DNA of 64,000 nt. Source: Cytobacillus sp. FSL H8-0458. Its GTDB lineage: Bacteria; Bacillota; Bacilli; Bacillales; Cytobacillaceae. The position numbers and the translations under genes are program-made. The notes beneath the pieces were generated by a model. It saw only the letters and a list, made by a program, of their open reading frames with translations. It ran no database searches and was not told where the DNA came from. Below are positions 18,886 through 27,732 of this stretch, in pieces; within the stretch, counting starts at the first letter, position 1; every line of letters begins with the position of its first letter. The stretch lies in NCBI RefSeq assembly GCF_038002165.1, contig NZ_JBBOBR010000001.1:3348001-3412000 (forward strand), given 5' to 3'.

Positions 18886-20526
18886 CTAGTATTTGAAGCC
18901 TGTAATCGCTACAACCCCCGGACGCGGCATGGTGTCTCCCTTGCGATGCGGCCATTTGCTTGTCAGATTGTTCAGGTCTTCCGTCTCTTCTCCCGGGTGC
19001 TGAATGGACAGGAACAGGGTTGTTTCGTTTGGTGTAAAGGATGGTCCAGTCAGTTCTGCTTCAACGGGAGCTGAAGCAAACTGAAAGGCTTCACCTGTAT
19101 TTTTTCCGATCGTCGGGATGACAAACATGCCATTGTTGGCGAAATGCGTGTAGATTCCTGTATTCAGCTTGCTTGACGACATATCTGTAACAGTCCAGAG
19201 ATTGCCAAGGCTATCGAAAGTCAGATTGTCAGGTGCACTGAATCCGCTCTGTTTTCCGCCGGCTGCGAAGATTTCAAAATCAAAAGTAAGTGCCCCCAGA
19301 TCATCTCCCTCTTCGATAAATCTGGTAATATGGCCGTGGAAGTTGCCATGTTTATCATTGTTGGTGTGGGCAATGAATACCGTTTTATCGAACGGGCTGA
19401 TTTCCACATCTTCCGGACGGTCAGTCGGCGTTCCGCCAACAAGCAGAGCTGCTTCATGGCAGTGAACAGCCACATCAGCCTGCGTTTGGAATTTCTTTAA
19501 AAGATCTGCGTTCCCTTTGGCGGCTTTCTGTACATTTTCAATCGTTAATGGCACCCATTTTCCGCTGCCCATATTAGCCACATAAAGTGTCCCTTCTTCA
19601 AGAAGGTCTGCATTGGCTTTTCCGCGGGACTTTACATATTTATTTTTGCTGATGAACTTATACACGCATGCATCTTTTTTATCATCACCCATATATACCA
19701 CAACCCGATTGTCATTGCTCAGGCCGACTGCTGCATTTTCATGGTTGAAACGACCAAGGGCGGTGTGCTTGCGCGGCTTAAAATTAGGATCAAACGGATC
19801 GATTTCCACAATCCAGCCATAATGTGTATCATTTAATCCCGCATCCTTAGAGGTAGATTCGAAATTTTCCTCAGCTGATAAAACCGTGCCCCACAATGTC
19901 ATGCCGCCGGAACAATTGGCAAAAGTCCCCTGTACATTCGTTGCACCGCCCACTGCTTTTGAACCTTTGGCAGGACCTGTAAGCTGGAACGGTGTCAAGC
20001 CTGTAATACGGCGGGCATATTTGGAATCCGTATCCATTTTCCAGGTACCTTCTTTATCACGGTATACCTCGATTATCGATCCACCCTGGTTATAAAGCAT
20101 TTTCTGAATTTGCGCTGCGGTATATTTGCCATTTGCCGGCCTTGCACCATGAACAAATAGATCACTTGAATATTCATGATTCACCCATAATAGACCGCGC
20201 TTGTCCTTATCAATTGGAAAATATAATGTAAAGTCATTGTTAAAGCCGAATGTATCGCCTTTTTTATTAATGACATCTCCATAGGCTGCCACAACATCGT
20301 ATTTGTAACCACGAGGCAAAACAAGGTCATCTGTATCTGTCGGATCAATCGGCTTAAAATTTAAACCAGAGATTTTTTTCTGAAATCCGAATAATTGGGA
20401 GGCTGCCTCCACACCCTTAGCTTCCGCTTTTGGAACCATTGCCCCCAAACCTGTCGAAGCTACAGTCAATGCTCCCACACCTGTACCTACATACGTTAAG
20501 AACTTGCGGCGATTTAATTCAGTCAT
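18886..20526 (-). CDS. phoX: PhoX-family alkaline phosphatase with Tat signal (DUF839)
   Basis: 546 aa. The N-terminus carries a twin-arginine signal (NRRKFLTYVGTG, then a hydrophobic stretch ending AEAKG), so it is exported folded. The rest is the PhoX/DUF839 beta-propeller with motifs LPRGYKYDVVAAYGD, WVNHEYSSD, NCSGGMTLWGTVLSAEENFES and HCHEAA; family members use an iron-calcium cofactor to strip phosphate from organic monoesters. The frame extends upstream to 20586, but ATG 20526 with AGAGG upstream gives the proper Tat N-region. First gene of phoX-tatA-tatC, behind candidate PhoP boxes. Confidence 0.9.
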   Translation of the reverse strand: MTELNRRKFLTYVGTGVGALTVASTGLGAMVPKAEAKGVEAASQLFGFQKKISGLNFKPIDPTDTDDLVLPRGYKYDVVAAYGDVINKKGDTFGFNNDFTLYFPIDKDKRGLLWVNHEYSSDLFVHGARPANGKYTAAQIQKMLYNQGGSIIEVYRDKEGTWKMDTDSKYARRITGLTPFQLTGPAKGSKAVGGATNVQGTFANCSGGMTLWGTVLSAEENFESTSKDAGLNDTHYGWIVEIDPFDPNFKPRKHTALGRFNHENAAVGLSNDNRVVVYMGDDKKDACVYKFISKNKYVKSRGKANADLLEEGTLYVANMGSGKWVPLTIENVQKAAKGNADLLKKFQTQADVAVHCHEAALLVGGTPTDRPEDVEISPFDKTVFIAHTNNDKHGNFHGHITRFIEEGDDLGALTFDFEIFAAGGKQSGFSAPDNLTFDSLGNLWTVTDMSSSKLNTGIYTHFANNGMFVIPTIGKNTGEAFQFASAPVEAELTGPSFTPNETTLFLSIQHPGEETEDLNNLTSKWPHRKGDTMPRPGVVAITGFKY

Positions 20527-20600
20527 CCTCAGCACCTCTTCTTTTAAAATGTTTGCATCGTATTTATGTACCAAACCCAAGTACAATACTAAAAGACGAA

Positions 20601-20650
20601 TATTAAGATAATGCTAAGAAATAACCTGAATATTGTAAAAGTAATATAAA
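20601..20650 (-). promoter_or_regulatory. Candidate PhoP-binding repeats upstream of phoX
   Basis: On the minus strand TTTATA (20645-20650), TTTACA (20634-20639), TTAGCA (20612-20617) and TTAATA (20601-20606) resemble TTAACA. They lie in strict 11-base register with one unit missing between the second and third. This is the Pho-box layout of Bacillus. A TATTGT -10-like hexamer follows. Confidence 0.55.
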
Positions 20651-20655
20651 GATTG

Positions 20656-20684
20656 TAAAAAAAATGCCCGGCATCAGCCGGACA
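20656..20684 (-). terminator. Terminator of the AlsT-type symporter gene
   Basis: Minus-strand stem TGTCCGGC/GCCGGGCA with a 4-base loop and a T8 tract. Confidence 0.85.
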
Positions 20685-20699
20685 TCTATTATCTTTCTA

Positions 20700-22157
20700 T
20701 TAAGATACTTTTTCTTCCTGAGGCTTGTATTCCTCTTCCCAATACTCAGCATTTTTAATGCCAAGCTTCTTGGAATTGAATACTGGATCAAGACCTTGCT
20801 TCTTCTGGGCCTCGTAATCTTTCAGTGCAATCAAAGCCGGTTTTCTTAAGATAACGATGGCAATCAAGTTCAGCCAAACCATTAGTCCCAAGCCAACATC
20901 TCCAAGTGCCCACGCCAGGCCTGCTGTTTTAACAGCACCATAGAATGTCGCAGCAAGTAAGACAATCTTCAGAATAAACATCGCCAGCTTGCTGTTCTTG
21001 CCGCTTATCAGGTAAGCTACATTTGTTTCAGCCATATAATAGTAGGCCATAATGGTTGTGAAAGCAAAGAAGAAAAGAGAAACAGCAACGAATCCGGCAC
21101 CGAAGCCTGGAAGCACAGATTCAACAGCTGCCTGTGTATAACCAGGTCCAGCTTCCACTCCTGGAAGGTTTTCTACAATTGGAGTCTTTCCATCAGCACC
21201 GACTGTATTGAACATTCCAGTGAATAGGATCATGAAAGCTGTTGCCGAACATACGAATAGCGTATCAATATATACAGAGAATGCCTGTACAAGACCTTGC
21301 TTGGCAGGGTGGGAAACCTCAGCAGCTGCAGCAGCATGCGGGCCTGTACCCTGACCAGCTTCGTTCGAATAAATTCCGCGTTTTACACCCCATGCGATCG
21401 CACTTCCGATAATTCCCCCAAACATGGAGTCTGCGCCAAAGGCACTGCTGAAGATTAACGAAAAAACGCCAGGCAGCTCACCAATGTTCATGGCAATAAT
21501 AATTAAAGCGACTAAAATATATCCCACTGCCATAAAAGGGACCGTATATTGAGCTACAGTTGCAATACGCTTAACACCGCCGAAAATAATCAAGGCAAGT
21601 AAACCGATAATAATAAGGCCTGTTACTGTTTTGTCTATGCCAAACGCATTTTCCATTCCAAGCGCAATTGAGTTTGACTGGATGCCAGGCATTAAAAGTG
21701 CCATAGCAAGCAAAGCAGAAATTGCGAAAAGGACGGCAAACCATTTAATTCCGATTCCCTTTTCAATATAATAGGCCGGACCGCCTCGGTATAGCCCGTC
21801 TTTTTTCACTTTGTAAATCTGAGCCAGCGTTGATTCAACGAACGCACTGCCTGCTCCGATAAAAGCAATGGCCCACATCCAGAATACAGCACCAGGACCA
21901 CCCATCGCGATGGCAGTGGCAGTACCTGCAATGTTACCAGTTCCTACACGGCCGGAAAGAGCAATAGATAAGGCCTGGAAAGACGAAACGCCCGCTGCGG
22001 AACTTTTCCCTTGAAACATGAGCAGTACCATATCCTTGATATGGCGGACCTGTAGAAATCGAGTTAAGACTGAGAAGAACAACCCTATTGCAAGACAGAT
22101 GTAGATAACAGGTGTACTCCATAAAATACCGTTTAGCTGATTAACAAAAGCTTCCAA
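20700..22157 (-). CDS. Alanine/glycine:cation symporter (AGCS family, AlsT-like)
   Basis: 485 aa, about 11 membrane helices, with the AGCS signatures GRVGTGNIAGTATAIAMGGPGA and EAGQGTGPHAAAAAEVSHPAKQG. These carriers couple uptake of alanine, glycine or glutamine to sodium or protons. B. subtilis has several (AlsT, YrbD, YflA) and I cannot tell which this matches. The start codon is TTG at 22157, with GGGGGA eight bases upstream and no in-frame ATG near. Monocistronic with a strong terminator. No glycine riboswitch or T-box is visible upstream. Confidence 0.88.
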   Translation of the reverse strand: MEAFVNQLNGILWSTPVIYICLAIGLFFSVLTRFLQVRHIKDMVLLMFQGKSSAAGVSSFQALSIALSGRVGTGNIAGTATAIAMGGPGAVFWMWAIAFIGAGSAFVESTLAQIYKVKKDGLYRGGPAYYIEKGIGIKWFAVLFAISALLAMALLMPGIQSNSIALGMENAFGIDKTVTGLIIIGLLALIIFGGVKRIATVAQYTVPFMAVGYILVALIIIAMNIGELPGVFSLIFSSAFGADSMFGGIIGSAIAWGVKRGIYSNEAGQGTGPHAAAAAEVSHPAKQGLVQAFSVYIDTLFVCSATAFMILFTGMFNTVGADGKTPIVENLPGVEAGPGYTQAAVESVLPGFGAGFVAVSLFFFAFTTIMAYYYMAETNVAYLISGKNSKLAMFILKIVLLAATFYGAVKTAGLAWALGDVGLGLMVWLNLIAIVILRKPALIALKDYEAQKKQGLDPVFNSKKLGIKNAEYWEEEYKPQEEKVS

Positions 22158-22423
22158 ACAACTTCCCCCTTTTTAGAATATATTCTGAATCTTTTTCCTA
22201 TTAGGAATTATAGAATAAATACTGTTATAAGACAATGTTTTTTTAACGGACTGTGGTAATAATGTCATAGATTTTTCTGGATTCCCTGAGTAAAGCGGTT
22301 TTTATCATATTTGAGAGGATATATAAAAATTAGAGTGATAGCATAACCCTTCCTATTTTTTGTAATTTTCGTTATTATATATTTAGGGAAACGAAACGTT
22401 GACCGGAAAGAAGTGTTTCAAAT

Positions 22424-23632
22424 ATGGTAAAACAAACGAAAAGAAATTTAATGATTATGTGGTTTGCCAATTTTTTTGTGGCAGGCAGCATGACGATGGT
22501 GCTTCCCTTTATTTCGTTATATATAGAAAGTTTTGGCGACCATTCTCCTACCTATGTGCAGCATTGGTCAGGGTGGACGTTTGCGATTACATTTGTGACT
22601 GCGTTTCTTTTTTCACCTGTATGGGGAAGAATCGGGGACCTTTTTGGGCGCAGGAAAATATTGATTCTGTCCGGAATCGGCATGGGGATATCCATCTTCC
22701 TGATGGGATATGTGACAAACGTGTGGCAGCTGTTTTTTCTCAGGCTGTTTACGGGAATTTTTACAGGCTTCATCGGAATGTCACAGGCGTTTATTTCCAC
22801 GCAGACTCCGAAGGAAATTGCCGGCAGGGTGATGGGGACACTGCAGACCGGAAGCATCACAGGTTCATTGATGGGCCCTCTTCTCGGCGGAGTCCTTGCA
22901 GATTTATTCGGATTTTCAGATACCTTCAAATGGACCTCCATCGCCATCTTTGTTTCCGCTTTTCTTGTCTTTTTCACAAAAGAACACAGAATCCAAACTC
23001 AAAAGGGCGAGAAAACGCGGTATTCAAGCAAGGCGGTCATTCAGCATATTATCAGTAATCCCGTCCTTCTGACAGTTATGCTGATATCAACGCTTGTTCA
23101 AATCGCACACTTCAGCATCCAGCCTATCCTATCCCTATATGTCAGTGAATTGCACGGACCGGAAAATCTGGCGTTTTTTGCGGGAATTGCTTTTTCAGCT
23201 GCAGGGCTTGGCAATCTTCTGATGGCCCGGCAGTGGGGGAAAATCGGGGACCAGCATGGCTATATAAAAACATTGGTTATTCTCCTCTTCCTCGCTGGCG
23301 TGTTTTATCTGCCGGGCGGATTTGTCTCAAACATGTGGCAGCTTGTTCTAGTCCGCTTTGCGCTTGGTGTTACCATCGGGGGCATCATCCCTGTTCGGAT
23401 TGCTTATATTCGCCAGGAAGCGCCCGTTGCCATGCAGGGTGAAGTGCTTGGCTACAACACAAGCCTCCGATTTTTCGGGAATATTATCGGCCCCGTCATC
23501 GGCGGCTTGATCTCAGGCTATTTGGGTTTTTCTGCAGTCTTCGTAGTCACAAGCTTCCTGCTTATCCTGAGCGGACTGATTCTGCTTGGTGCCATGAACC
23601 GTCATCCGAAGCTGGCGAAGGATTCCTATTAA
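22424..23632 (+). CDS. MFS transporter, drug:H+ antiporter type
   Basis: 402 aa with 12 predicted membrane helices. The loop 2-3 motif is GRIGDLFGRRKILI, and the helix 5 motif C-like segment GSLMGPLLGG is typical of DHA1 efflux pumps (NorA, YitG and YfmO relatives). Likely exports a toxic compound or metabolite; substrate unknown. The ribosome site (GAAAGAAG) before ATG 22424 is weak. An overlapping 219-aa ORF in another frame at 22399-23058 is a shadow. It converges on the CoA-disulfide reductase gene and shares a terminator hairpin with it. Confidence 0.85.
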   Translation: MVKQTKRNLMIMWFANFFVAGSMTMVLPFISLYIESFGDHSPTYVQHWSGWTFAITFVTAFLFSPVWGRIGDLFGRRKILILSGIGMGISIFLMGYVTNVWQLFFLRLFTGIFTGFIGMSQAFISTQTPKEIAGRVMGTLQTGSITGSLMGPLLGGVLADLFGFSDTFKWTSIAIFVSAFLVFFTKEHRIQTQKGEKTRYSSKAVIQHIISNPVLLTVMLISTLVQIAHFSIQPILSLYVSELHGPENLAFFAGIAFSAAGLGNLLMARQWGKIGDQHGYIKTLVILLFLAGVFYLPGGFVSNMWQLVLVRFALGVTIGGIIPVRIAYIRQEAPVAMQGEVLGYNTSLRFFGNIIGPVIGGLISGYLGFSAVFVVTSFLLILSGLILLGAMNRHPKLAKDSY

Positions 23633-23637
23633 ATGAA

Positions 23638-23667
23638 AATGAAGCCGGCATCTCTGCTGGCTTCATT
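23638..23667. terminator. Bidirectional terminator between the MFS and CoA-disulfide reductase genes
   Basis: Stem AATGAAGCC/GGCTTCATT lies between two convergent stop codons. It is followed by TATTTT on the plus strand and TTCATTT on the minus strand. Confidence 0.75.
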
Positions 23668-25000
23668 ATTTTCTCGCTGCATTGCTTGCGATATGGACAG
23701 CATCCCAGACACCCGCAAACGGCGGGGCATAACAGAGATCCACCATGCCAAGCTCTTCTGCTGCCATTTTATTGTGGATGGCAACGGCAAATACATCGAT
23801 TCGAAGGACCACTCCTTTATTTCCAATGGCGTGGGCTCCGAGAATTCGGTTTGTTGCTTTCTCACAGATCAGCTTGATCCAGATAGGAGTCTGTTTCGGA
23901 TAGTAGTCCGGATGATCAGCTGCTTTCACAAATTCGGTTGTGTACCTTATACCAAGCTTTTTGGCATCTTCCTCGGAAAGCCCCGTTCTTCCAAGCTCCA
24001 TATCAAAAATTTTAATCGCGGCACTTCCCAGGGTTCCCACATATTTTTCATGACTGCCGGCTATATTGGCCCCAGCCAGACGGCCGCACTTGTTCGCGTT
24101 TGTTCCAAGCGGGATATAATCATTTTCTTCAAGCACCTTGTGATAAACCTGTGCGCAGTCCCCCGCAGCATAAACACCTTCAATATTTGTCCGCATTTCA
24201 CGGTCGATGATAATGGCACCATTTTCGGCCATCTCTATTCCCGATCCTTCCAGAAACTTCGTAGCAGGCTTTACACCTACAGCAACAAGCACTAAATCTG
24301 CTTTATAAGTGCCTTTATCCGTTTTGACACTTTGCACTTTCCCATTGCCGCTGAAGCTTTCCACCTTTTCACCCAGGTTCAGTTCTACACCGTGATCACG
24401 AATTTCTTTTTCAGCGATATCGGTTATTTCCTTATCGAAAGGAGCTAAGATTCTCTCACCCATTTCAATAACCCGCACATTTTTGCCAAGGGTTTTCATC
24501 GCTTCAACCACTTCAATGCCAATATAGCCGCCGCCGACGATGACGACATTCTTCACTCCTGGTTTGCGGGAAATTTCTTTTAGTACCATCCCATCTTCCA
24601 TTGTTTTCAGCACATGAACATTCTCGAGATCGGCCCCCGGAAATGGGGGCATGATCGGAAACGTGCCAGTTCCAATCATCAGCTTATCGTATGTATCCGT
24701 AAATTTTTCTCCTGATGCAAGGTCTTTAACCGTTACTTCCTTTTTGTTTGTATCCACTTTTAAAACTTCATGCTGCAGATACGTTTTAATGTTCCTCTCA
24801 GCAAATTGCTCCTGTGTTCTTGCGATCATTTTACGATAATCATCATTTTCGCCGGATATATAATACGGAAGACCGCAGGCACCGTAGGATAAAAATTTTC
24901 CTTTTTCATAGACGGTAATTTCCGCTTTATCGTCCATTCTTCTTAATTTCGATGCGGCTGACATACTTGCAGCCACCCCGCCAATAACCAGCAGTTTCAT
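23666..25000 (-). CDS. CoA-disulfide reductase-like FAD/NAD(P)H oxidoreductase
   Basis: 444 aa class III pyridine-nucleotide disulfide oxidoreductase. It has an FAD motif VIGGVAASMSAA, a single redox Cys42 in LSYGACGLPYY, an NAD(P)H motif VIVGGGYIGIEVVEA and the second FAD motif GVYAAGDCAQ. One cysteine instead of CxxC is the mark of the CoA-disulfide reductase / NADH oxidase / persulfide reductase group, which forms a Cys-S-S-CoA intermediate. There is no rhodanese extension. Bacilli use bacillithiol and CoA as major thiols, so it may keep CoA reduced. GAGGAG precedes ATG 25000. Confidence 0.85.
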   Translation of the reverse strand: MKLLVIGGVAASMSAASKLRRMDDKAEITVYEKGKFLSYGACGLPYYISGENDDYRKMIARTQEQFAERNIKTYLQHEVLKVDTNKKEVTVKDLASGEKFTDTYDKLMIGTGTFPIMPPFPGADLENVHVLKTMEDGMVLKEISRKPGVKNVVIVGGGYIGIEVVEAMKTLGKNVRVIEMGERILAPFDKEITDIAEKEIRDHGVELNLGEKVESFSGNGKVQSVKTDKGTYKADLVLVAVGVKPATKFLEGSGIEMAENGAIIIDREMRTNIEGVYAAGDCAQVYHKVLEENDYIPLGTNANKCGRLAGANIAGSHEKYVGTLGSAAIKIFDMELGRTGLSEEDAKKLGIRYTTEFVKAADHPDYYPKQTPIWIKLICEKATNRILGAHAIGNKGVVLRIDVFAVAIHNKMAAEELGMVDLCYAPPFAGVWDAVHIASNAARK

Positions 25001-25101
25001 CGGAATCTCTCCTCACGTTTCAATAAGGTATTCAAGATAGGTTTCGTTAAAAGGGTTAAAATATACAAGATTGCTATACCCTTATAGCTATCCCTTTTTG
25101 G

Positions 25102-25890
25102 CTATTTTAAAACGTTTTTTAGGACTTCTTCCGTTACTCTCCGAACAATATTTTCGATCATTTCTTCTGGCAGGCCGGGAGCCGTCCGGATTTTCTTTTC
25201 ACTTTTCGGAACCGGTACTCCTCCTGTTTTAATGCCCATTTTCTCCCGGATTGAGATCAGCTCTGCAATTTGTCCAGTGCTCAGTTCGTTTGACTTTTGA
25301 ATGATGTGTTCGGAATACATCAGCATAAGTGCATAGTGTTCCAGTGATTCCATCCGGAAATAGGCCTCTGTTATATCCCTGCCCCAGGTTAGTGCGCCAT
25401 GATTCGCTAAAAGGACAGCATTGTAATTCCTGCAGTATGGGGCAATGGAATCCGGCACTTCCTGTGTTCCGGGAGTGGCATACGGGGCTACGGGCACTTT
25501 GCCAAGCAAAACTACCGCCTCCGGAGAAACGGGTTTTTCAAGACTGGTTCCGGCTATGGCAAATGATGTGGCCACAGGAGGATGGGCATGGACAACAGCC
25601 TTTGCTTCAGGGTTTTCCTGATACACTCTGAGGTGCATCTTTACTTCTGAAGACGGCTTCATCTTCCCTTCCAGTATATTGCCTGAAAGGTCCATCTTAA
25701 CCATCATATCCGGTGTCATAAACCCTTTGCTCACTCCGGTTGGTGTTGTCCAGAGTTCAAAGCCATTCACTTTAATGGAAATGTTTCCATCGTTTGCAGC
25801 AACGAAGTTTTTATTGTATATTCTTCTGCCGATTTCGCAGATGAGTTCCTTTGCTTCCTGGTCATCAAGATATGTATTATTAACAGCCAT
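25102..25890 (-). CDS. Class II aldolase (FucA-type) with amphipathic C-terminal tail
   Basis: 262 aa. Zinc-dependent sugar-phosphate aldolase fold: catalytic Glu in KPSSEVKMH, zinc ligands HAH in VVHAHPPVATS and His in LANHGALTWG. The PSSE glutamate and overall length fit L-fuculose-phosphate aldolase relatives, not the dehydratase MtnB. The frame is open to 25959, but AGGGAG nine bases before ATG 25890 and the usual family N-terminus support this start. After the catalytic domain comes a Pro/Lys-rich linker and an amphipathic helix (about residues 246-262, ENIVRRVTEEVLKNVLK). mtnA and mtnK lie 2 kb upstream on the same strand, so the substrate may be a 5-deoxy- or 5-methylthio-ribulose phosphate. 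Confidence 0.82.
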   Translation of the reverse strand: MAVNNTYLDDQEAKELICEIGRRIYNKNFVAANDGNISIKVNGFELWTTPTGVSKGFMTPDMMVKMDLSGNILEGKMKPSSEVKMHLRVYQENPEAKAVVHAHPPVATSFAIAGTSLEKPVSPEAVVLLGKVPVAPYATPGTQEVPDSIAPYCRNYNAVLLANHGALTWGRDITEAYFRMESLEHYALMLMYSEHIIQKSNELSTGQIAELISIREKMGIKTGGVPVPKSEKKIRTAPGLPEEMIENIVRRVTEEVLKNVLK

Positions 25891-26011
25891 GGCTGTCAGC
25901 TCCCTTCCTAATTCACATCCACTCCTTATTGTATATTCAAAATTAATTTGTTTCAGCATTTTCTATTAGTTTTCATGTTTCGCTAAAATTTGATCATTTC
26001 CGCGGAAATAT

Positions 26012-26045
26012 TATAAAACCGCCTGATCCGAGATCAGACGGTTTT
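26012..26045 (-). terminator. Terminator of subtilase 2
   Basis: Minus-strand stem AAACCGTCTGATC/GATCAGGCGGTTT with loop TCG, followed by TATAAT-rich sequence. Confidence 0.8.
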
Positions 26046-26066
26046 CGGGGGTATGATGATGTTCGT

Positions 26067-27338
26067 TTATTTTACGCGAGGGTATCCGAAGCCTGACGCA
26101 TAGTCATCACCAGTTGCTGCTCCGTATCCGCCTTTTATGTCATATTGCTTGGCACGATTTTGAAGCTCTGTGCGAAGCTGAGTATGGCTCATGGATGGGC
26201 TGGATGACCAAATTTTTGCTGCAAGCCCTGCTACGTGAGGTGTTGCCATGGATGTTCCGCTGATCGTGTTATAGCCTCCGTTATACCACGTAGACTCGAT
26301 GCTTGCACCAGGTGCAGACACTTCCACGTCTTTTTCCTGAATGACATAGTCACCGTCCGTGTTAGGATTTCCGCGGGATGAGAAGTTGGCTACACGGTAT
26401 GTACCGTTTTGCTGAACGTTTTCAAGAGCTGCAACCGCGACCGCATTCTTTAAAGCTCCAGGATAGCCGATTGTATTAGCGCTGTAGCCTGAGTTTCCTG
26501 CTGCGGCAACAACAAGAACACCTTTGCTGTATGCGTAATCAACCGCACTGCTGATGAGGGAATCCTTGCTGCTTGAACCAAGGGACATATTAATGACCAC
26601 TTTAGAACCAGTACGGGATGCTTCGTCAGCTACGTGGCGGATTGCTCCTGCGATATCATCTGAATATCCTGAACCATTGTCTCCAAGTACTTTATAAGCC
26701 CACAGCTTTGCCTGTGGAGCCACTCCATAAATACCCTGGCCATCATATCCTCCATGTGCTAAAACCGTCCCGGCTACATGTGTGCCATGGCCCTGGCGAT
26801 CCGTACATGAACCATTTACAATCGGAGTGGATTGAGTGAAGTCCTTACACTGCTCCGCAGAGCCTTCCAGGTCAATATGGCTTGTATAAACGCCTGTATC
26901 AAGAACAGCAACCTTAATGCCGCTTCCGCCTGACGTACTCGTAATGCTGCTGTTATTATAGATGGAAGCAATTCCCCATGGTGTCTGATCACTAGGATAT
27001 CCTGCTGCCTGAATAGAAACTGAATCTTTCTTGGACGCCTCAGTTCTGGCAGTATCAAGAGTAACTTCGCTTACTTTTTCAATCTTTAAGTTCTTATTTT
27101 TCAGGAGTGCCTGGTATTGCTTAGCATTAACCTCTGCAGTCATGCCATCGCTGCCAAAATCCCAGCGCTTGTCCACCTGTGAATTCACACTGGCTTTAGC
27201 ATTTGCCGGACCCTGGATCAATACCCGGTAGGTTTCGTTTTGGGTCTCAGGTTCTTTTGCGAATGCCCCCGCTGTGAAAACTGATAAACCCATTGTCATA
27301 CTTAGAAGTGCTGCTCCTAATGCCCTTTTTTTCTTCAT
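26067..27338 (-). CDS. Secreted subtilisin-like serine protease (S8), paralogue 2
   Basis: 423 aa. Signal peptide to about residue 27 (GAFA), I9 propeptide to about 112, catalytic triad Asp147 (VAVLDTG), His184 (GHGTHVAG) and Ser363 (SGTSMATPH), and a Cys pair (in EQCKDF and GSCTDR) as in the other copy. The two proteins align end to end, including signal peptide and C-terminus (DDYASGFG), differing mainly in the propeptide junction, so they are a recent duplication now 10 kb apart on opposite strands. It separates the aldolase gene from mtnKA. A good ribosome site (GAGAGGAG) precedes ATG 27338. Confidence 0.93.
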   Translation of the reverse strand: MKKKRALGAALLSMTMGLSVFTAGAFAKEPETQNETYRVLIQGPANAKASVNSQVDKRWDFGSDGMTAEVNAKQYQALLKNKNLKIEKVSEVTLDTARTEASKKDSVSIQAAGYPSDQTPWGIASIYNNSSITSTSGGSGIKVAVLDTGVYTSHIDLEGSAEQCKDFTQSTPIVNGSCTDRQGHGTHVAGTVLAHGGYDGQGIYGVAPQAKLWAYKVLGDNGSGYSDDIAGAIRHVADEASRTGSKVVINMSLGSSSKDSLISSAVDYAYSKGVLVVAAAGNSGYSANTIGYPGALKNAVAVAALENVQQNGTYRVANFSSRGNPNTDGDYVIQEKDVEVSAPGASIESTWYNGGYNTISGTSMATPHVAGLAAKIWSSSPSMSHTQLRTELQNRAKQYDIKGGYGAATGDDYASGFGYPRVK

Positions 27339-27390
27339 CCTTTTTCTCCTCTCGACTCTATATTTTTCTGTCGTTTCTTGTTGTATTTAA

Positions 27391-27420
27391 AGTATATTTA
27401 AAATATTCAAACTCTAACAA
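27391..27420 (-). promoter_or_regulatory. Possible SigA promoter of subtilase 2
   Basis: Minus strand: -35-like TTGTTA (27415-27420), 18-base spacer, -10 TATACT (27391-27396), about 50 bases before the ATG. Both hexamers are imperfect. Confidence 0.4.
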
Positions 27421-27436
27421 TATGCTAAATTATTTA

Positions 27437-27690
27437 ATTATCAGACTTTAGAATCAGGTACAGAAACATAGTTTTTCAAAAAGTATCAGGCATTTTGGAG
27501 GGTTTACAAATAGATTCTACTATTCACCTGTTGTTTTTTTCATAAATTTTCCAAAAATGAAGGGGTTACCCCAAATAAATTAGTACATTCGATTGATAAA
27601 AAGAGTTAAATTACACTCTGTTTTTATCGTAATCAGGGATATTTTCCTAGTTAAACGCTTTAAAGATATGAAGTATAGAAGTGCAAGCAT
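27437..27690. other. AT-rich intergenic stretch with no recognised gene
   Basis: Between the subtilase 2 promoter region and the mtnA terminator I see no ORF with a ribosome site, no repeat and no convincing RNA element. It probably holds upstream regulatory sites for the protease gene. Confidence 0.5.
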
Positions 27691-27691
27691 G

Positions 27692-27722
27692 AAAATGCCT
27701 CCTGACCACTTGGCCTGGAGGC
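27692..27722 (-). terminator. Terminator of mtnKA
   Basis: Minus-strand stem GCCTCCAGGCC/GGTCAGGAGGC with mismatches in the inner part, followed by ATTTTC. Confidence 0.7.
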
Positions 27723-27732
27723 TGTATTCTTC

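Noticed and set aside
20654-20659. Fifth PhoP hexamer TTTACA upstream of phoX
   Set aside because: It overlaps the T tract of the preceding terminator and is out of the 11-base register of the other four.
22399-23058. 219-aa ORF overlapping the MFS transporter
   Set aside because: Another frame of the same DNA, rich in Cys and His, without domain pattern. The transporter frame is clearly coding.
25102-25890. MtnB (methylthioribulose-phosphate dehydratase)
   Set aside because: MtnB is in the same superfamily, but this protein has the PSSE catalytic Glu and length of FucA-type aldolases.
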